DNA from: Ignavibacteriota bacterium | GTDB taxonomy: Bacteria > Bacteroidota > Ignavibacteria > UBA10030 > SZUA-254 | Assembly: GCA_025358305.1 (NCBI GenBank) | Contig: JANYJZ010000034.1 | Location: forward strand, 1 to 64,000 | Direction of reading: 5' to 3' | Length of the DNA: 64,000 bases | Shown: positions 58,537-64,000 of the stretch, in pieces | How positions within the stretch are numbered: position 1 is the stretch's first letter | How the letters are laid out: each line of letters begins with the position of its first letter | Made by a program: the position numbers and the translations under genes | The notes under the pieces: generated by a model | Database searches by the model: none | What the model was told of the DNA's origin: nothing | What the model saw: only the letters and a program-made list of their open reading frames with translations

Positions 58537-60003
58537 CTAGGTGTGGTAGTTCGGCGCTTCTTTGGTGATCACGACGTCGTGCGGGTGGCTTTCCCTCAAG
58601 CCCGCCTCGGACATCTTGATGAACTGCGGCTTCAACTTCATTTCGGCGATCGTGCCGCATCCGCAGTACCCCATGGCCGACCGGAGCCCCCCGACCATCT
58701 GGAAGACGGTATCGGCAAGCGGCCCCTTGTACGCGACGCGCCCTTCGATCCCCTCGGGAACGAGCTTGGGAATATCGTCTTCGACATCCTGGAAGTAGCG
58801 GTCGCTCGACCCCTTCTTCATCGCCTCGATGGAACCCATGCCGCGGTACATCTTATAGCTGCGCCCCTCGTAGAGCACCTTCTCGCCGGGGCTTTCGTCG
58901 ACGCCCGCAAAGAGGCTGCCGATCATGACGCAGTCTGCTCCGGCCGCGATCGCCTTGGCGATGTCGCCGGTCTGTTTGATGCCGCCGTCGGCGATCAGGG
59001 GGATCTTGGACCGTGACGCGACCTTCGCGCACTCCATGATGGCGGTGATCTGCGGAACGCCGACGCCGGCGATGATCCGCGTGGTGCAGATGGAACCCGG
59101 ACCGATGCCGACCTTGATGCCGTCGATCCCAAGTTTAATGAGATCGCGCGTCGCCTCTGCGGTGCCGACATTGCCGGCGATGAGCTCCAGGCCGGGAAAC
59201 TTCTGCTTCACGCGCTTCACCATCTCCATCACGCCTCTGGAATGACCGTGCGCCGTATCGACGATAACGACGTCGACGCCCCTGGAAACGAGAGCCGAGA
59301 CCCGTTCGACCGTGTCGGCCGTGACGCCGACGGCCGCGCCGACGCGCAAGCGTCCGCGCTTGTCTTTGCACGCGCCCGGGTATTTCTTCTTCTTCTGGAT
59401 GTCCTTGAACGTGATGAGGCCTCTCAGGAGCCCCGACTTGTCGACGACGGGGAGCTTTTCGATCCTGTGCTCCTGGAGTATCTCTTCGGCGCGTTCGAGC
59501 GTCGTCCCGATGGGGGCCGTGACGAGTCTCCCTTTTGTCATCACTTTTGAGATCCGTACGTCCCGGTTCGGTTGGAACCGAAGGTCGCGGTTCGTGACGA
59601 TGCCGGTGAGTTTTCCGGCCGCGTCAATGATCGGTATCCCCGAGATCTGGTGCTTCGCCATCAAGGCGAGGGCGTCTCCGACGGTCTGGTCTGCCATCAT
59701 CGTCACCGGATCGAGGATCATGCCGCTTTCGGAGCGCTTGACCTTGTCAACTTGCGCCGCTTGGTGGTCGATGGACATATTCTTGTGTAGAATGCCGATG
59801 CCGCCTTCTCTGGCCAAGGCGATCGCCAGTCCCGCCTCGGTGACCGTATCCATCGCGGCGGAGACAAGGGGGATGTTGATCGAGATCCCTCGAGAGAACC
59901 TCGTCGAGACATTCACGTCCCGTGGGAGGACCGATGATTTTCGGGGAACGAGCATGACGTCGTCGAACGTGATCGCTTCGCCGATGATCTTTTTAACGGG
60001 CAT
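58537..60003 (-). CDS. guaB: IMP dehydrogenase
   Basis: A 488-residue TIM-barrel enzyme with an inserted CBS-domain pair (about 95-205), catalytic Cys306 in [10 protein letters not shown], the flap region [12 protein letters not shown] and the N-terminal [12 protein letters not shown]. It oxidises IMP to XMP, the committed step to GMP. It heads the operon guaB-pepQ-glycosyltransferase-purD-epimerase-meaB. No ribosome site precedes the ATG. A TTGACA (60026-60031) lies upstream but its best -10 is only 14 bp away, so the promoter is unclear. Confidence 0.97.
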   Translation of the reverse strand: MPVKKIIGEAITFDDVMLVPRKSSVLPRDVNVSTRFSRGISINIPLVSAAMDTVTEAGLAIALAREGGIGILHKNMSIDHQAAQVDKVKRSESGMILDPVTMMADQTVGDALALMAKHQISGIPIIDAAGKLTGIVTNRDLRFQPNRDVRISKVMTKGRLVTAPIGTTLERAEEILQEHRIEKLPVVDKSGLLRGLITFKDIQKKKKYPGACKDKRGRLRVGAAVGVTADTVERVSALVSRGVDVVIVDTAHGHSRGVMEMVKRVKQKFPGLELIAGNVGTAEATRDLIKLGIDGIKVGIGPGSICTTRIIAGVGVPQITAIMECAKVASRSKIPLIADGGIKQTGDIAKAIAAGADCVMIGSLFAGVDESPGEKVLYEGRSYKMYRGMGSIEAMKKGSSDRYFQDVEDDIPKLVPEGIEGRVAYKGPLADTVFQMVGGLRSAMGYCGCGTIAEMKLKPQFIKMSEAGLRESHPHDVVITKEAPNYHT

Positions 60004-60029
60004 AAAGGTTAGAAGTAGTGAACAGTGTC

Positions 60030-60051
60030 AAAACGCCGTCCGTCGGACGGC
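60030..60051 (-). terminator. Compact intrinsic terminator of the glutaryl-CoA dehydrogenase gene
   Basis: A 7-bp perfect GC stem (60035-60041 with 60045-60051) with a 3-nt loop is followed on the minus strand by G and TTTT, 6 bp after the stop codon. Its T-run overlaps the TTGACA upstream of guaB. Confidence 0.7.
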
Positions 60052-60056
60052 ACGCT

Positions 60057-61226
60057 TTATACGTACGCCGGGATACCGGTAATATCCTCGCCGAGGATGA
60101 GCGTATGCATCTCGTGCGTTCCCTCGTACGTCTTCACGGACTCAAGGTTCGCGCTGTGCCGCATCACGGGATATTCATCGAGGATGCCGTTCGCTCCCAA
60201 GATCTCGCGCGACATTCGTGCGATCTCCAGGGCGTGATACACATTGTTCCGTTTGGCCATCGAGACCTGCTGGAAGCGCATGGTGCCCTTATCTTTGAGC
60301 CGGCCGAGCTGGAGGCACAAGAGCTGCGCCTTCGTGATCTCGGTGAGCATGTGGGCGAGCTTTTCCTGGGTCAGCTGGAACGCCGCGATCGGCTTGCCGA
60401 ACTGTATGCGCGACTTCGCGTAATTAACCGATGCGTCGTAGCAGGCCATCGCCGCGCCGATCGCGCCCCAGGCGATGCCGTAGCGCGCTTGGTTGAGGCA
60501 CATGAGAGGGGCCTTGAGACCGTCGGTCTTCGGGAACATGTTCTCCTTCGGGATCATGCAATCCTGGAGGATGAGCTCGGAGGTCACCGAGGCCCGCAAG
60601 GAGTGCTTGCCGTGCATCTCAGGAGCGGTGAAGCCCTTCGTCCCCTTTTCCACAAGGAACCCGTGCACCACGCCGTTGAGTTTCGCCCAGACGATCGAAA
60701 CGTCCGCGATCGTGCCGTTGGTGATCCACATCTTCGCGCCGTTCAACACGTAGCAATCGCTCTTCTCCTCGGCGCGCGTGATCATGCCGCCGGGGTTCGA
60801 GCCGTAATCGGGCTCCGTGAGGCCGAAACAGCCGACCTTCTTGCCCGAGGCGAGCTGGGGAAGCCATTTGTCCTTGTGTTCCTCGGAGCCGAACGTATAG
60901 ATCGGGTACATGACAAGGGCGCTCTGGACCGAGGCGAAGCTCCGGACGCCGCTGTCGCCGCGCTCGAGTTCCTGCATGACGAGCCCGTAGGCGACGTTGT
61001 TCATCTCGGCGCAGCCGTACTTCGCCGGCAGCGTGGAACCGAACATGCCGAGGTCGGCCATCTTCGCGATGAGGTCGAAGGGGAATGTGCCGGCGCGGTT
61101 GTGCTTCTCGATGATGGGGAGGATGTTGTCGTCCACGAACTCGCGGACGGTATTCCGGACAAGGATCTCATCCTCGCTGAGGATGGATTCTATGTCGTAA
61201 TAGTCAGAGCCTTGAAATTTTGGCAT
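60057..61226 (-). CDS. gcdH: Glutaryl-CoA dehydrogenase
   Basis: A 389-residue acyl-CoA dehydrogenase with features specific to the glutaryl-CoA class: Arg95 in GDSGVRSFASVQSALVM, at the place of the residue that binds the distal carboxylate, and catalytic Glu368 in KTYEGTHEMHTLILG. FAD phrases are FGLTEPDYGSNPGGM and WITNGTIADV. It oxidatively decarboxylates glutaryl-CoA to crotonyl-CoA, the last specific step of lysine breakdown through 2-oxoadipate. The lysine aminotransferase and semialdehyde dehydrogenase of the upper pathway are 35 kb away in this window. It is a single-gene unit. Confidence 0.92.
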   Translation of the reverse strand: MPKFQGSDYYDIESILSEDEILVRNTVREFVDDNILPIIEKHNRAGTFPFDLIAKMADLGMFGSTLPAKYGCAEMNNVAYGLVMQELERGDSGVRSFASVQSALVMYPIYTFGSEEHKDKWLPQLASGKKVGCFGLTEPDYGSNPGGMITRAEEKSDCYVLNGAKMWITNGTIADVSIVWAKLNGVVHGFLVEKGTKGFTAPEMHGKHSLRASVTSELILQDCMIPKENMFPKTDGLKAPLMCLNQARYGIAWGAIGAAMACYDASVNYAKSRIQFGKPIAAFQLTQEKLAHMLTEITKAQLLCLQLGRLKDKGTMRFQQVSMAKRNNVYHALEIARMSREILGANGILDEYPVMRHSANLESVKTYEGTHEMHTLILGEDITGIPAYV

Positions 61227-61300
61227 ACGGGAGGGTCTTTCGAAAGATACAAGAAACGCCTCATACAGAACTGGAAATGAGGGCGCATAAATGTGAGCAA

Positions 61301-61329
61301 AAATTACGAAAATATCGGCAGAAAGGCAA
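61301..61329 (-). promoter_or_regulatory. Promoter of gcdH
   Basis: Minus-strand TTGCCT (61324-61329) and TAATTT (61301-61306, then TTG) are exactly 17 bp apart, about 75 bp before the ATG at 61226. A second TATCTT occurs nearer the gene but has no TTG at the right distance. Confidence 0.68.
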
Positions 61330-61369
61330 ACAACGAAGGAAAATGGGGCCGGAAGGTGGCAGGGGAAGA

Positions 61370-62710
61370 TCAGTCGATCGAGATGCCGTATTCCTTGATC
61401 TTGAGGTAGAGTCCTTTTTCGCTGATCTGGAGCGCCTCGGCGCTTCTCTTACGGTTGCCGCTGAACATCTTGAGGACTTTCAAAATATGCAGTTTCTCGA
61501 TGCTTTCGATAGAGAGCGTCTCCGGGCCGGATTCCATCTGGCGGTCGGCCAGGTGGAGGTCGGAAATTTCGATCTCGGGACCTGGGGACATGATGACGGC
61601 GCCCTCGACCATATGCTCCAGTTCCCGGACGTTTCCGGGCCAATCGTACATCATCATGGCCGAGAGGGCCGCAGCGTTCATCTTCTTCGGGTCTCTGGAC
61701 TTCGACTTCTTCTTCAGGAAGAAATCGACCAAGAGCGGAATATCCTCGCGGTGGTCCTTCAAAGGGGGTATCCGTACCGTGATGACGTTCAACCGGTAGA
61801 GGAGGTCTTCACGAAACTTCCCGGCGCGGACATCTTCCTGGAGGTTCTTGTTCGTGGCGGAGATGACCCTCACGTCCGCCTTCAGTTCGTTCGTGCCGCC
61901 GACGCGCCGGAAATCGCCCGTTTCCAAGAACCGCAGGAGCTTCGGCTGAATGACGGGGCTGATATCCCCCACTTCATCGAGGAACAGCGTGCCGCCGTTG
62001 GCGACTTCGACCAGGCCCGGCTTCGCCGTATAGGCGTTCGTGAATGCTCCCTTTTCGTGTCCGAAGAGTTCGCTCTCCAGGAGCGTATCCGGGATCGAGG
62101 AACAGTTCACCGGAACGAACGGCCGGTCCCTCCTGTTGCTCGACTTATGGATCAAGTTCGCGATGAGCTCCTTCCCCGTGCCGCTCGGGCCCAGGATCAA
62201 TACGATCGAATCGCTCTCGGCCACACGCCTGGCGGTGGTGATGACCTGCAGGAAGATCTTGCTCTCGCCGATGATCTCGGACTCGCCCGTTTTCCGAGAG
62301 AGTTCGGTCTTCATGAGCTTATTGTCGATGGAGAGTTTCTTCCGTTCGACCGCCCGCTGGATCGTCTGCTCGATCTGGTCGATGTCGTAGGGCTTCCCGA
62401 GGACCTCATAGGCGCCGAGTTTCGTGCTTTCGACGGCCATTTTGAGGTCGGCGAACTGCGACAGGATGATCACCTGGCATGACGGAGAGTGCTCCTGGAT
62501 GAACTTGAGCACCTCGGTGCCGTCCACCCGGGGCATCTTCATGTCAAGGAGAACGACGTCGTAGAGGAGTTTTTGTATAAGATTGATGGCTTCGGCGCCA
62601 TCAAAGGCAAGATCGACTTCGTAGGGTCCGCTCTCCTGCAGCGCCTCTTGGAGCAGGGTCGTCAACGACGCTTCGTCGTCGACGATGAGGATTTTATATT
62701 TCTGCGGCAT
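61370..62710 (-). CDS. NtrC-family response regulator with GAFTNA loop
   Basis: The product has 446 residues. A receiver (Asp56 in VVLLDMKMP, Lys106 in LGKPYD) is followed by an AAA+ domain with Walker A GPSGTGKE, Walker B TLFLDEVGD and the sigma-54 contact loop GAFTNA (221-226), where GAFTGA is the rule. A Fis-type helix-turn-helix ends the protein (NRKRSAEALQISEKGLYLK). The changed loop may weaken or abolish activation of sigma-54 polymerase; relatives with variant loops act at sigma-70 promoters (established for TyrR-like proteins). It lies 19 bp after the CheY-like gene. Confidence 0.93.
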   Translation of the reverse strand: MPQKYKILIVDDEASLTTLLQEALQESGPYEVDLAFDGAEAINLIQKLLYDVVLLDMKMPRVDGTEVLKFIQEHSPSCQVIILSQFADLKMAVESTKLGAYEVLGKPYDIDQIEQTIQRAVERKKLSIDNKLMKTELSRKTGESEIIGESKIFLQVITTARRVAESDSIVLILGPSGTGKELIANLIHKSSNRRDRPFVPVNCSSIPDTLLESELFGHEKGAFTNAYTAKPGLVEVANGGTLFLDEVGDISPVIQPKLLRFLETGDFRRVGGTNELKADVRVISATNKNLQEDVRAGKFREDLLYRLNVITVRIPPLKDHREDIPLLVDFFLKKKSKSRDPKKMNAAALSAMMMYDWPGNVRELEHMVEGAVIMSPGPEIEISDLHLADRQMESGPETLSIESIEKLHILKVLKMFSGNRKRSAEALQISEKGLYLKIKEYGISID

Positions 62711-62729
62711 TCCTTCTGCGGTGAACGGG

Positions 62730-63098
62730 TTATTCGCTCAGCACGCGTTCGATCGTCGTCAGGAGGTCAACGAGGTCATAGGGCTTGCTCACAAAATCTT
62801 CCGCACCGTGCTTCTTCGACTCGATCGCGTTCTTCAGATCGGCGAACCCGGTCAGCATGATCACCTTCATCGCCGGATAGGTCTTCTTGATGAACTTCAG
62901 GGCTTCGAACCCGTCGACCTTCGGCATCTTGATGTCGAGCAGGACAAGATCGAACTTCTTGTTCTGAACCATGGAGATCGCTTCTTCGCCGTCGGGGGCG
63001 GTCGAGACCTCGTAGCCTACGCTCGTGAGCTCGCTTGAGAGGATCGTCCGAAGACTGTCCTCATCGTCCACTACCAGAATCCGACTCTTGTCCGCCAT
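62730..63098 (-). CDS. CheY-like single-domain response regulator
   Basis: A 122-residue receiver domain with acidic pocket Asp11-Asp12, phospho-acceptor Asp55 in [13 protein letters not shown], the Thr in MLTGFADL and Lys in VSKPYD. It has no output domain, so it probably passes phosphate on or acts by protein contact. It shares a promoter with the NtrC-type regulator downstream and lies next to a hybrid kinase, suggesting a phosphorelay. Confidence 0.93.
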   Translation of the reverse strand: MADKSRILVVDDEDSLRTILSSELTSVGYEVSTAPDGEEAISMVQNKKFDLVLLDIKMPKVDGFEALKFIKKTYPAMKVIMLTGFADLKNAIESKKHGAEDFVSKPYDLVDLLTTIERVLSE

Positions 63099-63178
63099 AC
63101 ATGGTTCCTTTTTAAGTGTATTCTCTATGTTGGAGCGACGCTCCCCTCGGGCGCTATCCGCCCGATGAACGTGCCGCT

Positions 63179-63207
63179 AAGTTAACCAAAACAGTGTAAA
63201 AAAGCAA
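63179..63207 (-). promoter_or_regulatory. Promoter of the CheY-NtrC pair
   Basis: Minus-strand TTGCTT (63202-63207) and TAACTT (63179-63184) are exactly 17 bp apart. They lie in the 197-bp gap after the hybrid kinase and about 80 bp before the ATG at 63098. Confidence 0.7.
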
Positions 63208-63295
63208 TATCGTTACCCGATTTATTCGTTTCAGCGCATAAGTCTACACATTATCGGCCTCGTACGCCACACCCCCATGACCTGAGCCACAATGG

Positions 63296-64000
63296 TCATT
63301 TCCGCTTCCCGTTCCGGGGAGCGGGAGGCGTAGGCTCTTCCTCCTCTTCGGGTGAGTGCAAGGCGGAGTCGATGATCCTGAGGAGCTGGTCTGTCTGTAT
63401 CGGTTTCGACAGAAGCGCCTCGATACGGGACTTTTTCACCTTTTCCAGCATGTCCTGGTCCGCCATGCCGCTGACGACGATGATCTTGATATCGGGAGCC
63501 ATCCGCTCCAAGGTCCGGACCAAGGACGCCCCGTCCATGTTCGGCATCATGATGTCGGTAATGACCAACTTGAACTTACGGCGCTCCTGATCGATGACCG
63601 TCAGAGCTTCGACGCCGTCCTTGGCCGTCTGTGCCCGGTAGCCGTAGGCCTCGAGCGTTTCTTTTATGATTTCGCGGATGGAGATCTCATCATCCACGAC
63701 AAGGATCGACTCCCCATGCCCGACCGGGATCTGGCGGTGACCGTCTTCCTTCGGCAGGCCCGTATCCGTATTGGTGGCCGGTATATGGACTCTGAACTCC
63801 GTCCCCTGGCCGACGACGCTATTGACGACGATGAACCCGCCGTAACTCTTCACGATGGTCATGACGGTGGAAAGGCCCAGGCCCGTCCCTTTACCGACCT
63901 CCTTCGTCGTGAAGAAGGGGTCGAATATCTTGTCGAGAACCTCCGGCGGTATGCCCGAGCCCGAGTCGCTCACCGCGAGGACGACGTAGTTGCCCGCTTT
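63296..64000 (-). CDS. Hybrid histidine kinase, C-terminal part (runs off the window)
   Basis: The frame is open to the window edge, so the N-terminus is missing. What remains is the end of a HATPase domain ([20 protein letters not shown] with G-box [13 protein letters not shown]) and a receiver domain with phospho-acceptor Asp in [13 protein letters not shown] and Lys in LLSKPI. The C-terminal tail is acidic, then basic and proline-rich ([17 protein letters not shown]). It is probably the kinase that feeds the two regulators encoded downstream. Confidence 0.93.
   Translation of the reverse strand, partial: KAGNYVVLAVSDSGSGIPPEVLDKIFDPFFTTKEVGKGTGLGLSTVMTIVKSYGGFIVVNSVVGQGTEFRVHIPATNTDTGLPKEDGHRQIPVGHGESILVVDDEISIREIIKETLEAYGYRAQTAKDGVEALTVIDQERRKFKLVITDIMMPNMDGASLVRTLERMAPDIKIIVVSGMADQDMLEKVKKSRIEALLSKPIQTDQLLRIIDSALHSPEEEEEPTPPAPRNGKRK

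Noticed and set aside
60006-60031. guaB promoter TTGACA with TAACCT
   Set aside because: The spacer is 14 bp, against a constant 17 bp at the other promoters, and the TTGACA overlaps the upstream terminator T-run.
1-64000. Search for tRNA, rRNA, CRISPR arrays, insertion sequences and phage genes
   Set aside because: None of the gaps shows a cloverleaf, regular spaced repeats, terminal inverted repeats or transposase/integrase motifs that I can support by eye.

Overview
The window looks like chromosomal DNA of a fairly GC-rich bacterium of the FCB group, most likely an Ignavibacteria/Chlorobi-side Bacteroidota lineage. The supporting evidence is a secreted protein ending in a type IX secretion sorting domain of the YPNPFNPTT type, an S46 (DPP7/DPP11-family) peptidase, a DUF3276 PUR-domain protein, an Lgt with the RIGCHLSGDGDYG variant, and promoters whose -10 box is TAnnTT. 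I see no rRNA, tRNA, CRISPR array, prophage or insertion sequence. The only accessory-looking DNA is a toxin-antitoxin cluster at 17.4-18.5 kb. Genes are tightly packed, with many ATGA overlaps. The first gene and the last gene run off the window. Layout, left to right: 0-3.7 kb (+) carries a DUF3267 metalloprotease-like membrane protein, two LiaF-like membrane proteins and a LytS/LytTR two-component pair. 3.8-9.6 kb (+) holds the S46 dipeptidyl peptidase and a 1,123-residue T9SS cargo with four SdrD-B-like repeats, each followed by a strong terminator. 9.6-17.3 kb (-) is a YbhGFSR-like export operon (lipoprotein membrane-fusion protein, two ATPases, two ABC-2 permeases) headed by an M24 peptidase, with an M28 peptidase upstream. 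17.4-18.5 kb (-) is a Phd-type antitoxin plus a HigBA pair whose toxin is frameshifted. 18.6-22.3 kb has the DUF3276 protein, rsmI, nadE (-) and ggt (+), the last two from back-to-back promoters. 22.4-30.5 kb (-) reads plsY, split transketolase, HtrA, purB and a semialdehyde dehydrogenase, then lysine 6-aminotransferase on its own promoter. 30.7-41.2 kb (+) has larB and a NUDIX hydrolase, cystathionine beta-synthase and gamma-lyase/synthase, then ptsN-like EIIA, hisS, lgt, a glutaredoxin, a small membrane protein, rlmB and a KimA-like transporter. 41.4-49.5 kb (-) is one apparent operon: acyl-CoA dehydrogenase, fused membrane/spermidine-synthase-like protein, acyl-CoA carboxylase beta, a secreted unknown and an NtrC-type regulator. 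49.7-52.5 kb (-) is an unusual pair, a zinc-finger anti-sigma-like membrane protein with a periplasmic FG-GAP region and a protein with faint sigma-region-2 likeness. 53-60 kb (-) is guaB, pepQ-like, glycosyltransferase, purD, sugar epimerase and meaB. 60-64 kb (-) is glutaryl-CoA dehydrogenase and a two-component cluster (hybrid kinase, CheY-like receiver, NtrC regulator with GAFTNA). How the genes fit together: three enzymes form part of a lysine-degradation route (lysine aminotransferase, aminoadipate semialdehyde dehydrogenase, glutaryl-CoA dehydrogenase). Acyl-CoA dehydrogenase, carboxylase beta and MeaB suggest branched-chain or propionate acyl-CoA oxidation, although no mutase or biotin carboxylase is present here. 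CBS and CGL give reverse transsulfuration. The secreted and periplasmic peptidases suit a peptide-degrading heterotroph. Thirteen promoters of the form TTGnnn-17 bp-TAnnTT (twelve with exact TAnnTT) can be read by eye and divide the window into transcription units. The best candidate for something undescribed is the 49.7-52.5 kb zinc-finger/propeller plus sigma-like pair.
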